Positions 1 through 8,438 of a stretch of DNA of 64,000 nucleotides are shown here, piece after piece. The stretch is from Methanosarcina barkeri str. Wiesmoor. GTDB taxonomy: Archaea > Halobacteriota > Methanosarcinia > Methanosarcinales > Methanosarcinaceae. Under the pieces are notes generated by a model. The model was not told where the DNA came from. It searched no databases and saw only the letters and a program-made list of their open reading frames with translations. The stretch lies in contig NZ_CP009526.1 in assembly GCF_000969985.1 (NCBI RefSeq), forward strand, positions 1,178,001-1,242,000. Reading direction: 5' to 3'. A program made the translations under genes and the position numbers. Numbering within the stretch: the stretch's first letter is position 1; the number at the start of each line of letters is the position of its first letter.

Positions 1-1
1 A

Positions 2-3000
2 TGTTCTCTGGCCGAACTGGGAAAGAATGACCAAGCAGTCAACTGTTATGAGAAGGCTCTTTCAACCTTTCCGGTCTCTCCCGAAAACTGGTATAATAAG
101 GGTAACAAACATCTTGAGCTAAATAACTATGTTGAGGCTATCAACTTCTATGACAAAAGCTTTGCTGCAAATACCTATCTCTCTACGGTATGGTACCGAA
201 AAGCTCTTGCCTCTGAGCAGCTGGGGCTTGATCAGGAATCTCTGAACTCTTATGATAAATCTATTGAACTGAATTCCAATTCTTCCAGCTCTCTGCAGAT
301 GCAGGGAATGGCTTACCTCGGACTTGAGAAGTATCCTGAGGCAATTGAATACCTTGACAGCGCTCTTAATATTACTCCTGACAATGCTGAACTCTTGTAT
401 CAGAAAGGAGTAGTTCTTGATAAATCCGGTGATTACGAAACTGCAATAGACTGTTATGACAAAGCAATTTCTTTTAATCCAGATCTGGTAAATGCCTGGC
501 ATAATAAAGGTGTTAACCTTGAAAAGATGGGAATTTATGATGAGGCGCTTACTTGCTACGAGTTTGTTCTTCTGTCCGAGCCTGAAAATCTTGATGTTTT
601 ACAGAGAAAAGGTGTATGCCTTGAAAAGCTTGGAAGAAATGATGAAGCTCTTCAGTGCTATGACGAGGTTCTGGTCTACGATCCTGGCAGTTCCGAAGCC
701 TGGTATAGTAAAGGTTCTCTGCTTAATAAGACCGGCCAATATGACGCTGCAATAGCGTGCTATGATAAGGCGCTTAACCCGGACACAGGGGTTCAGGTTG
801 AGGAAATCGGAAGTGATTCGCTCGAACAACTAAATGTTTACGAAGCTGCACTTCCATCTTATCCCGAAAATCCTGAATTTAAGTCGTCACCTACAGTTAA
901 AATCTGGTACGAGAAAGCCCTAGCTTTTGATAAGCTTGAAAAATACGAATCTGCGATTGAGTGTTATGATAAGGTTCTTGAAACAGAGTCTGGACATGCT
1001 GTTGTCTGGTATCTAAAAGGCCTGGATCTTGAAAGGCTTGGCAGGTACGAAGAGGCAATTGAATGCTATGGCCGAGCCCTGAAACTGGACTCCGGGTATG
1101 CTAAAGTCTGGTATCGGAAAGGCTTAGACTCTTCAAAAATCAAAGACTACAAAGATGCAGTAGAAAGCTATGATAAAGCTCTCGAGATTGATGAAAACTA
1201 TACCCTTACCTGGGCTGGCAAGGCTTTTGCCCTGGCGAAACTTGGAGAATACGAAAGTTCGCTCACATGTTACAACAAAGTCCTTGGGGCTGTGCCCAGC
1301 AGCGCAGTTGCCTGGTACAATAAAGGGCTTGTTCTTGATGAACTCGGAAAGCATGCAGAAGCTTCTGAATGTTATAACCAGACTCTTCTGATCGATCCCG
1401 AATATTCGGCTGCGCGCTTTAAGTTGAACAAAAACATGAAACAGGACTCAACAGAAGCTCTAATATCAGAGCATGTTAAAAACAATAGTGCAGATGCCAA
1501 TCCTGCCCAGATGCTTTCTGGAGGTTTCTGGGCATATCTTCTGAACTATGAATACGCAAGCTCAGAAGACCGCGATGAGCCTTCCGAAGATCTGAACCTG
1601 TTTAGCCCCGATATCAGTTACGATGCCGCATGGTATGGAAAGGCCTCAATCTACGGTAAACTCGGAATGTACGACGATGCACTTAATTCTTATGATATGG
1701 TGCTTGCAATTAATCCTGCACGTGCTGAGGCCTGGTATGAAAAAGGCTCGATACTTGATAGGTTAGACAGAAGTGAGGAAGCTCTGGAATGCTACAGGAA
1801 AGCCCTGGACCTTGATCCACAGTCAAGTACAGCTCTGTATGGGATAGCCTCTACTACAGGTGATCTTGGAAAGCTTGAAGAAGCAGTCAGTTACTATGAC
1901 CAGTTGCTTACTCTAAACTCCAGTAACTCAGATGCCCTCCTTGGGAAAGGTCTTGCTCTCTCGAATCTGAGCAGGTATGACGAGGCAATTTCCTGTTACA
2001 CTAAACTTCTTAACTCTGAGCCTGAAAACCTTGAGGCGCTCAGAAGTCGGGCTTTTGCTCTCTCGAAATCCAATAAATCCAATGACGCGCTGGCAGATTA
2101 CGATAGAATAATTAAGCTTCAGCCTGAAAATTCCCAGATCCTGGCTGAGAAAGCCTCTTTACTTGAGGCACTTGGCAGGTATGAGGAAACTGCTGCATGT
2201 TATGAGAGAATGCTTGAAATCTCACCGAACAACAGGGAGATAATTTACAAACAAGGAAAAGCTCTGGAGAACAGCGGAGACTTTGAGGGAGCAGTGGGCT
2301 GTTACGATAGAATTCTTGAGCTGGATCCGGGCAATGTGGGTGCTTACAATAACAAAGGCTTTGTGCTCTACAAGCTGGAAAAATATCAGCAAGCTATTGA
2401 CTGTTACGATAAGGCTCTGGAATACAGTCCAGACAATGTTACAGCCTGGTATTTCCAGGGCTGTACTTATCTCACGTTAAGCAGCAATAAAGCAGCCCTT
2501 AATTGTTTCAACAAAACAGTACAGCTTAAACCTGATTGTATCACAGCATGGTATAACAAAGGATACATTCATAACATGATGGGAGAAACTGAAGAAGCAG
2601 TTTCATGCTATGATAATGTCCTTGCAATTAGTCCGAACTCACCTTCGGCTCTTTACAATAAACGGTTTGCGCTTTATACTCTAAAGAAACTAGATGAGGC
2701 TGCTGCATGCAAGGCAAAACTAGATGAGATAGATCCAGGTTTTGTGGACGCTCTGCAGGAAAGAGGAACTAAGTTCTTCCTTCCTGAATATTATAATAGC
2801 ACTCTGAATTATTCCCTGCCTTCAAGATGGTACGGAGGAGAAGAAAATGTCTCAGGAAATGTAAGTACAAACACGACTGCACCTTTATTAGGAAAGATAA
2901 CTGAATCCTCCGACAGCCCGGAAAATAACAGCAGCAATTATAATACTACGGAGCTTAATGATGGACAGGAAAGCGAGGATCCTACTGAGCTTGAGTATGG

Positions 3001-3085
3001 GCAGGAAAGTGAATATTCGGAGCTTGATGATGAGCAGGAAAGTGAGGATCCAGATTATTGGTATGTTCCCGAGCCTGATGGGTGA
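2..3085 (+). CDS. TPR-repeat giant protein (5' end outside window)
   Basis: The frame is already open at base 2 and runs to the TGA at 3083-3085, so the gene begins left of the window; the first internal ATG (299) lies inside the repeat array and is not a credible start. The visible 1027 residues are mostly tetratricopeptide repeats of about 34 residues with the recurring pattern A-W-Y-x-K-G ... Y-x-E-A-I-x-C-Y-D-K-A-L-x-(I/L)-D/N-P, roughly 25 copies, interrupted by two less regular stretches. TPR arrays are protein-protein interaction scaffolds. The last ~100 residues are different: Asn/Ser/Thr-rich with several N-x-S/T sequons, then three acidic repeats around GQESE, ending in a Tyr/Pro-rich tail. 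No C-terminal membrane anchor is seen. The sequons suggest an extracytoplasmic protein, but the signal peptide would be outside the window. Partner and function are unknown. Confidence 0.9.
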   Translation, partial: CSLAELGKNDQAVNCYEKALSTFPVSPENWYNKGNKHLELNNYVEAINFYDKSFAANTYLSTVWYRKALASEQLGLDQESLNSYDKSIELNSNSSSSLQMQGMAYLGLEKYPEAIEYLDSALNITPDNAELLYQKGVVLDKSGDYETAIDCYDKAISFNPDLVNAWHNKGVNLEKMGIYDEALTCYEFVLLSEPENLDVLQRKGVCLEKLGRNDEALQCYDEVLVYDPGSSEAWYSKGSLLNKTGQYDAAIACYDKALNPDTGVQVEEIGSDSLEQLNVYEAALPSYPENPEFKSSPTVKIWYEKALAFDKLEKYESAIECYDKVLETESGHAVVWYLKGLDLERLGRYEEAIECYGRALKLDSGYAKVWYRKGLDSSKIKDYKDAVESYDKALEIDENYTLTWAGKAFALAKLGEYESSLTCYNKVLGAVPSSAVAWYNKGLVLDELGKHAEASECYNQTLLIDPEYSAARFKLNKNMKQDSTEALISEHVKNNSADANPAQMLSGGFWAYLLNYEYASSEDRDEPSEDLNLFSPDISYDAAWYGKASIYGKLGMYDDALNSYDMVLAINPARAEAWYEKGSILDRLDRSEEALECYRKALDLDPQSSTALYGIASTTGDLGKLEEAVSYYDQLLTLNSSNSDALLGKGLALSNLSRYDEAISCYTKLLNSEPENLEALRSRAFALSKSNKSNDALADYDRIIKLQPENSQILAEKASLLEALGRYEETAACYERMLEISPNNREIIYKQGKALENSGDFEGAVGCYDRILELDPGNVGAYNNKGFVLYKLEKYQQAIDCYDKALEYSPDNVTAWYFQGCTYLTLSSNKAALNCFNKTVQLKPDCITAWYNKGYIHNMMGETEEAVSCYDNVLAISPNSPSALYNKRFALYTLKKLDEAAACKAKLDEIDPGFVDALQERGTKFFLPEYYNSTLNYSLPSRWYGGEENVSGNVSTNTTAPLLGKITESSDSPENNSSNYNTTELNDGQESEDPTELEYGQESEYSELDDEQESEDPDYWYVPEPDG

Positions 3086-3140
3086 AGAGAAAATAGCAGT
3101 GAAGAATGGAGTATTAAGGAACCCGACTAAAACTCAAATT

Positions 3141-3194
3141 CCGGAAAATTGAAAAACAGAAACCTTTTCCGGTATGCATTTAGCTGCATACCGG
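3141..3194 (+). terminator. Two overlapping hairpins after the TPR gene
   Basis: CCGGAAAA (3141-3148) pairs with TTTTCCGG (3165-3172), and CCGGTATGCA (3169-3178) pairs perfectly with TGCATACCGG (3185-3194). The two stems share CCGG at 3169-3172, so they compete. T-rich sequence follows (about 3200-3300). This is a likely 3' end of the TPR transcript; the competing arrangement could also be incidental. The remainder of 3086-3394 shows no gene. Confidence 0.5.
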
Positions 3195-3394
3195 TACGAT
3201 TTGCCTTTCTCTTTTTATGCTACTACCCAGGTTTATTAACTTTTTCTGTCTTATTATTTTTTTCTCCTAGTCTGTTAGCTTTTTATTATTTTTTTTGGCT
3301 TATCAACTCTGTAATACTAATTCTGTAACTTTTGCAAATAAAATTCTTTATCCTGAAAGTTTTAAACTTCATGCCATCCTAACCGTAAGCATCC

Positions 3395-4705
3395 ATGACA
3401 GACAATTCCAATGATATCGAGGCAAGGCCTAAGGCTGGTGCCCATACCTCGAGAGAAAGCAAGCATACACCGGAAGATTATATTGAAAATCCAGATAACC
3501 CTGGTTCAGGCCCCTCTTCTTTAAGGCCTGAAATCCCACCTAATGTAATCATAGTTCGGTATGGCGAACTTGCCCTTAAAAGTACAGGGGTTCGGAACTG
3601 GTATGAGAAAATTCTTATGAAGAATATTGCGGCAATGCTGGAATCTCGAGATATTCCATATTTCCAGATACGTCGGGAATGGGGCCGGATATTTATCGAG
3701 ACTATGGATTTCCGTGCGGCTGAAGCAGCTGCTGACGTTTTTGGGATTGTCTCTACTTCCCCTGCATTGACAACTGAGCCTACCCTTGAGAGCACAGCCA
3801 GTGTATGTGCTACCCTGGCTAAGGACCTGGTTTTAGAAGGCGAATCTTTTGCGGTCAGGGCTAGAAGAAGCGGGAACCATCCTTTTTCTTCGGTGGACAT
3901 AGGCAGAACCTGCGGAGATGCCGTCTGGAGTGCTCTGGAAAAAAAAGGGAAGCATCCCAGAGTTGACCTTAGTTCTCCTGATAAAGAAGTTTTTGTAGAA
4001 ATGAGGCAAAATCTCGCTTACGTCTATCTGGAAACATTTAAAGGAGTAGGGGGTCTTCCTCTAGGCACACAGGGAAGTATGGTTGTTTTAATGTCCGGTG
4101 GGCTTGACTCTCCGGTTGCAGCCTGGCTTATGATGAAACGCGGAGTTATGATTATTCCGGTATACTGTAATACTTCGCCCTATGCCGAGAACGCCGCAAG
4201 AGAACGCGCTTTTGAATGTATTCGCCAGCTCCAGAAATGGGCTCCAGGGCATCAGTTTAAGACTTATGAACTTCCTCACGGCCCCAATCTTCGGACTTTT
4301 ATCGACATCTGCAACCGAAAAAATACCTGTCTTCTCTGCAAACGAATGATGTACAGGGAAGCCTACGAGGTTATGAAAAAAGAAGGTGCAAGTGGAATTA
4401 TTACTGGTTCTTCCCTGGGACAGGTAGCTTCCCAAACTGCTGCCAATATGTATGCTGAAATTTATCAGCTTGCTATTCCTATTTACCATCCTTTGATTGC
4501 CTTTGATAAAACAGAGATAATAGACATTGCCCGCAAAATCGGAACCTATGATATTTCCAGTCAACCTGCAGGCAGTTGCACTGCTGTGCCTGAGCGGCCT
4601 GAAATAGGAGCAAATTATGACCTTGTCGTAACTGAAGAACAAAAAATGGATATCGAGACCATGGTTTTCAATGCTATGAAAGCCGCAAAAGTCCTTAAAC
4701 TCTGA
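3395..4705 (+). CDS. thiI: tRNA 4-thiouridine synthase ThiI, archaeal type
   Basis: Uses ATP to adenylate U8 of tRNA and inserts sulfur, giving 4-thiouridine; the family can also serve thiazole synthesis. From the N terminus: an unusual polar extension of ~50 residues, an NFLD/THUMP region starting near VIIVRYGELALKS, and the PP-loop ATPase with SGGLDSP at 234-240. There is no C-terminal rhodanese domain, which in bacteria carries the sulfur. Instead the archaeal set of three cysteines is present: C312 and C315 (CLLC) and C395 (GSC). In Methanococcus maripaludis ThiI the equivalent cysteines are essential and bind an Fe-S cluster. The start at 3395 lacks a clear ribosome-binding site, but no ATG, GTG or TTG lies closer to the conserved N terminus, so the extension is probably real. 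The gene stands alone, with AT-rich flanks on both sides. Confidence 0.93.
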   Translation: MTDNSNDIEARPKAGAHTSRESKHTPEDYIENPDNPGSGPSSLRPEIPPNVIIVRYGELALKSTGVRNWYEKILMKNIAAMLESRDIPYFQIRREWGRIFIETMDFRAAEAAADVFGIVSTSPALTTEPTLESTASVCATLAKDLVLEGESFAVRARRSGNHPFSSVDIGRTCGDAVWSALEKKGKHPRVDLSSPDKEVFVEMRQNLAYVYLETFKGVGGLPLGTQGSMVVLMSGGLDSPVAAWLMMKRGVMIIPVYCNTSPYAENAARERAFECIRQLQKWAPGHQFKTYELPHGPNLRTFIDICNRKNTCLLCKRMMYREAYEVMKKEGASGIITGSSLGQVASQTAANMYAEIYQLAIPIYHPLIAFDKTEIIDIARKIGTYDISSQPAGSCTAVPERPEIGANYDLVVTEEQKMDIETMVFNAMKAAKVLKL

Positions 4706-4807
4706 AAAAGTGATGATTTCTTTCTATTAGTTTTTAAAAGCTTTCAATTAATTTTTAATGTTTTCAATTAATTTTTTACGACATTAACTTGAACTCTAAA
4801 AGCTCTC

Positions 4808-4924
4808 TTATTTTTTCTTTTTTGACCGGCTTTTAAGAAGAGCGATCTCTATATTTTTGCATAGGTCTTCTTCTTTGAAAGGTTTCAAAATATATCCTTC
4901 TGGATCTGTTAGCTTTGCTCGTTC
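4808..4924 (-). pseudogene. Response-regulator receiver-domain relic (C-terminal end)
   Basis: Reading the minus strand, 38 codons end in a TAA at 4808-4810 and contain the receiver-domain signature G-Y-I-L-K-P-F followed by acidic residues and I-E-I-A-L, the helix-5 ending typical of CheY-like domains in Methanosarcina sensory proteins. The frame is closed upstream by a TAA (4925-4927), so only the last third of a receiver domain survives. It is a decayed fragment of a signalling gene. The rest of 4706-5054 is AT-rich and shows no gene. Confidence 0.6.
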
Positions 4925-5054
4925 TTACGTATGACCACCAAAAGTTACACAGTTATTATAAGCTCTTTTTTATTAATTTTTTATTAATGTTATTGTTACT
5001 TGTAAGCCTTTTTAAGGATTATCTCAAAGGATCTCAAATTAGCTTTTAAATCCC

Positions 5055-5456
5055 TTATCTAATTTGATGCCATTTCTTTAAAAGTACCTTCCAAATGAAT
5101 TTATCTCCAATCTTATTTTGCATTTCTGTTAATACCAGTAGTTGATATGCTATGAAACTCGATAGAGAATAGAGTTTTCTACTCTGATTTCTCACTCTTT
5201 TGATATCAAACTTTACTGTACCTTTAATATGTCCGTGTATCTTTTCACAGTCATTTCTCTTTTTATACTGTTCATCAAAAGTCTCATCTCTGATGTTCTG
5301 GGTTCTCAGGTACATTCTTACCTGTTCTTTCCTTCCAGTCTCATATAGAAATTTGAGTTTGTTTTCCATTGGTGCATGAATATCTCCACCGAATTTCCAT
5401 TTTTTATTTATCCAGTGATTGGTTCTTTCCTTTTTAACTTCTTTGTTAAGATGAGC
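5055..5456 (-). pseudogene. DDE-type transposase C-terminal fragment
   Basis: An open frame of 133 codons plus stop. The 104 codons after the internal ATG at 5369 are only part of it; the frame extends upstream to a TGA at 5457-5459. The content is basic, with KKRNDCEKIHGHIKG (about residues 65-79 of the fragment) resembling the E-containing catalytic helix of DDE transposases (Y-x-x-R-x-x-x-E-x-x-x-x-x-x-K pattern), followed by a hydrophobic helix (LSSFIAYQLLVL). The N-terminal two thirds of such an enzyme are missing and I see no terminal inverted repeats, so it is an inactive relic. The IS family was not assigned with confidence. Confidence 0.6.
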
Positions 5457-5478
5457 TCAATCAAATAAAAAAGAAATC

Positions 5479-6078
5479 TTATGGTTTTGCCCTGATCTTC
5501 CTGAAAACATCCTTAAAAGCCAGTTTTTTCGCTTCCTTAATGGTGAAGCCGGCTTTTTCAATATTTTTCACGGTATGTCGGGTTGTATGATCCCCAAGAA
5601 GAATAAACAGAACCGGATTAATTAAATGTTCTATGAAGTCAACAAAAGGGTAGTCACTGTGCACATGTTCAAGAGCTATCAGTTCCCCTGATGGTTTCAG
5701 GACTCGCCTCATTTCCTTAAGAGCTTTCACAGGATCGGGGATTGTACAGAGGACAAAAGTTGTGATCACATAGTCAAAGCTGTTATCAGGAAATTCAAGA
5801 TGTTCGGCATCCATAGGATAAAGAGTAATGTTTTTCCTGCCTTCGGCTTTTTCTTGGGCTCGTCGGAGCATCCTTTTACTTTTGTCGATTCCTATTACCC
5901 TACAGCTTGCCGGATAGTATTTCAGGTTTCTTCCGGTGCCCACCCCGACTTCCAGAATTTTTCCGCTCAGGCCTGAAAGAGCTTCTTTTCTCCATTCCCG
6001 GAAAAAGAAATATTCCAGAGGCAAGTCTATCAGTTCGTATATGGGTGCTATTCGGTTATACTTTGAAACAACGGACAT
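5479..6078 (-). CDS. Class I SAM-dependent methyltransferase, UbiE-like
   Basis: A 199-aa soluble protein with a Rossmann methyltransferase core. The SAM-binding motif I, ILEVGVGTGRN, is at residues 41-51; the acidic residue of motif II (GIDKS) follows about 20 residues later; an aspartate-containing motif near DAEHLEFPDNSFDYV and the LKEMRRVLKPSGELIALEH strand are all in the order of the UbiE/COQ5-like family. The substrate cannot be told from the sequence; in archaea such enzymes act on lipids, quinones, metalloids or unknown small molecules. It is a single gene. A fragment of a second copy with its upstream region lies at 7956-8100. The N terminus MSVVSKYNRIAPIYE matches the shared start in both copies, supporting the ATG at 6078. 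Confidence 0.87.
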   Translation of the reverse strand: MSVVSKYNRIAPIYELIDLPLEYFFFREWRKEALSGLSGKILEVGVGTGRNLKYYPASCRVIGIDKSKRMLRRAQEKAEGRKNITLYPMDAEHLEFPDNSFDYVITTFVLCTIPDPVKALKEMRRVLKPSGELIALEHVHSDYPFVDFIEHLINPVLFILLGDHTTRHTVKNIEKAGFTIKEAKKLAFKDVFRKIRAKP

Positions 6079-6250
6079 TAAGCAAATTTATGCGTTTTTC
6101 ATGATTAGCTTTTTTGGGATATGCAAGGAGAATTATCAATAAGAAGGGAAGATGTTTAAATATAGAAAAATAATTTGATAAATCACAAAATTTTTCAATA
6201 ATTATACGAAGCGTAAAACCTAAGCGTAAAACATTAACGACACAAAAAAG

Positions 6251-6499
6251 TTAATGAAATGGACTTAGAAAATATGTTTTAATCAGGTTGTTTATCATTT
6301 CAATTCCAATTTCCGGGATTATTGGCCTTTCTTCGATGTCTCCGATTATCTGGCATCTGTTGTCGTCCTGATGCATTGAGGGAGTTGTAGCGCAATTATT
6401 ACCGCCTTTGTACGACTTCCCGGTGCTCGTGTCCTTTAATTCGGTAATTTTTGCAATGGAACTCTTTGTATAATGACACAAAATATAGGAATAGATCAT
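6251..6499 (-). CDS. Possible small protein, unrecognised
   Basis: An 82-codon frame beginning MIYSYILCHYTKSS, with Cys residues and a fairly ordinary composition (IIGDIEERPIIPEIGIEM). There is only a weak GAG upstream as a ribosome-binding site, no recognisable domain, and the surroundings are AT-rich intergenic sequence. It could be a relic or chance frame. Confidence 0.25.
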   Translation of the reverse strand: MIYSYILCHYTKSSIAKITELKDTSTGKSYKGGNNCATTPSMHQDDNRCQIIGDIEERPIIPEIGIEMINNLIKTYFLSPFH

Positions 6500-6728
6500 T
6501 TTATCTCGCGGTGTTTTATTAAATATTTACTTTTATTATGATATTATATAATACTTTTATTTTTATAATTATCTGGCGATCTTGAGGCTTTATTATTGTA
6601 TATTATAATTTTGGTCAATAACTAAAAAATCAAAAAGATGGATAATTAATAAGCACTAAAAAGAATGAAAATAGTTAATTTGAGGAGTTTTTCGATAAAG
6701 TATATAACAGCAAACATAAAACAAATTA

Positions 6729-6768
6729 TGGAGTTCAAATGTAATGTGGAAGATCTATTTGAACTCCA
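6729..6768. promoter_or_regulatory. 12-bp perfect inverted repeat
   Basis: TGGAGTTCAAAT (6729-6740) and ATTTGAACTCCA (6757-6768) are perfect inverted copies separated by 16 bases. The element lies 115 bp before the secreted gene at 6883, in an AT-rich stretch (6079-6882) with little else recognisable. It may be an operator, an RNA hairpin or the remnant of a mobile-element end. Confidence 0.45.
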
Positions 6769-6882
6769 GGCGCCCAGAAGCAGGTTAGATAACTTTGGAG
6801 CAAATTACATTAATTTTGCGTATATTTAAGCTTACTTAAATCCTGCCTCCGGGGTAAAATCCTTAGGAGATAATAAATAGCA

Positions 6883-7470
6883 ATGAATAAAATATTTGGA
6901 GTAAGCGCAATATTTGCAACATTTTTGATAGTAACTGTTGTAGTTGTACTGGCAGTAAGTACAACTACAGAGGACGACAAATCAGATATAATAAATAACA
7001 TTGCCTTCGACAAAAAATTGCTTGACTTCAATGATACACTAGATAATTTTGAAACTGTTACTACAAATCCTACAGCTTTTCTCGATGATGCAGCTGATGG
7101 TCAGGTTACACTTAGACTGTTAGGACAAAATTTTGATCTTAAACTTCAGAAAATACATATAGTAAGTGACAACGCAACAATTACAGCAGCAGATGGATCT
7201 ATCTCAGATGCTCCTAAATCCTATTCGTATACTGGAACAGTTGTTGGGGAAGCAAATAGTAGCGTCGTATTAACAGCAGGGGATGGCGTTCTTATCGGAG
7301 AAATAAACGTTGATAATAAAAGTTATTATATTGACCAGACTGCTAAGAAATATAACAACAAAGTTGTCCATATAGTCTATTCTTCAGATGAGATTAAGAC
7401 GGGAAATATTTTGGCATATTGTACTGTTTTTCCCGTAATTTATTTTGTTCCTCAAGTGAGGAAGTCCTAG
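6883..7470 (+). CDS. Secreted protein, probably truncated protease propeptide
   Basis: 195 aa. Residues 5-26 form a hydrophobic signal peptide or anchor (SAIFATFLIVTVVVVLAVST). The rest resembles the N-terminal propeptide region of secreted M12-type metalloproteases: LRLLGQNFDLKLQ, YSYTGTVVGEANSSVVLT, GDGVLIGEINVDNKSYYID, then VVHIVYSSDEI. In such proteins a catalytic HExxHxxGxxH domain should follow; here the reading stops after a tail (about residues 177-195) that no longer looks like the family. I infer a gene cut short by mutation or deletion, though a stand-alone propeptide-like surface protein is possible. A purine-rich AGGAGA lies 16-20 bases before the ATG. The next gene starts 33 bp downstream. 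Confidence 0.65.
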   Translation: MNKIFGVSAIFATFLIVTVVVVLAVSTTTEDDKSDIINNIAFDKKLLDFNDTLDNFETVTTNPTAFLDDAADGQVTLRLLGQNFDLKLQKIHIVSDNATITAADGSISDAPKSYSYTGTVVGEANSSVVLTAGDGVLIGEINVDNKSYYIDQTAKKYNNKVVHIVYSSDEIKTGNILAYCTVFPVIYFVPQVRKS

Positions 7471-7503
7471 TTATAATAGAGAAATCTTAGTTGAGGAATT
7501 AAC

Positions 7504-7929
7504 ATGTCAAGAAAAAAATTAGTCATATTTGTATGCATATTCCTTTTGTTGATAAGCATTATTGTTTTAATTCCTGTTATTAAGCAGAATATTCTTCTTG
7601 ACAAAAATGAAAATAATAACGACAAAGAAAGCGGTAATTATTTTTTTATACATAATTGGGGTGATAAAAGCCATGAAGTTACTGTAGAAGTACTCGACTC
7701 AAAAAATACCTCTATATTTAACGAATCATATATGTCAGCTCCTAAAAAAGAATACATGAGAAAACAATTTCCATTTACACTGACATCAGGGACATACATT
7801 AAAGCTACATTAGACAACAATATTACAAAGACTGAAATGATCTCTAATGATGCTAGTGATCTAGCAATATATATCGATATAGAGATACAACCTGATGATC
7901 CATTGGACATAGGCATTGCGATTCCATGA
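7504..7929 (+). CDS. Small membrane-anchored extracellular protein, unknown
   Basis: 141 aa. A positively charged start (MSRKKL) and one strong hydrophobic segment (about residues 6-25) indicate an N-terminal anchor or uncleaved signal. The remainder is hydrophilic beta-rich sequence, with EVTVEVLDSKNTSIFNESY and several N-x-S/T sequons, looking like one immunoglobulin- or jelly-roll-like domain on the outside of the cell. I do not recognise the family. TTGAGGAAT gives a ribosome-binding site about 8 bases before the ATG. It follows the truncated protein at 6883 by 33 bp and may be co-transcribed with it. Confidence 0.65.
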   Translation: MSRKKLVIFVCIFLLLISIIVLIPVIKQNILLDKNENNNDKESGNYFFIHNWGDKSHEVTVEVLDSKNTSIFNESYMSAPKKEYMRKQFPFTLTSGTYIKATLDNNITKTEMISNDASDLAIYIDIEIQPDDPLDIGIAIP

Positions 7930-7955
7930 ATTAAATCTTATACATTGGTCATCGG

Positions 7956-8030
7956 TTAAGGAATTTTCTTGCCTGATAGTACGATGTCATAAATCGCTGA
8001 TATCCGGTTGTACTTCGAAACCGCGGACAT
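7956..8030 (-). pseudogene. Relic of a methyltransferase 5' end (copy of 6078 gene start)
   Basis: On the minus strand, 24 codons from the ATG at 8028-8030 read MSAVSKYNRISAIYDIVLSG and then leave the family and stop. This matches the start of the intact methyltransferase at 6078 (MSVVSKYNRIAPIYE). The similarity continues upstream into 8031-8090 versus 6079-6135, including the shared TTTTTGGGAT, so promoter and first codons were duplicated together. The remainder of 7930-8438 is the AT-rich leader of argH, with an 18-bp direct repeat near 8356-8395. Confidence 0.65.
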
Positions 8031-8438
8031 TAAATGAACTTAAGCTTTCCTTATGACTAGCCTTTTTGGGATACCGAAAGAAACCGGACAAGTAAGTAAG
8101 CCGTGATAGTTTTCAAAAATTTTTACTGAAAAAAACAAGGGCCTACCTGATACAGTTAGCCTTAAAAGAAAAACAAGGATAACTTCCCGAAACCGATTCA
8201 TATTTAAGCGTTCGAAATAATACCACGCTACAAATCTTACTTTAAATCTTGCATCAAGTATTTCATTTAAGTTTTATATTAAATCTTATAAGCCTCATAT
8301 CAAATCTCATATTAGTTTCACAAATACTATTGCCACAGATATTAACAGAAATTAGATTCGTATCAACAGGAATATTCGTATCAACAGGAATTATACTTAC
8401 ACCTACTGATATCACAAAAATCAGAGAGAGGAAAACCG

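Noticed and set aside
119-3152. Long frames opposite to or overlapping the TPR gene (for example minus strand 119-502)
   Set aside because: They mirror the periodic TPR coding sequence and have no start context or domain; the plus-strand frame explains the region.
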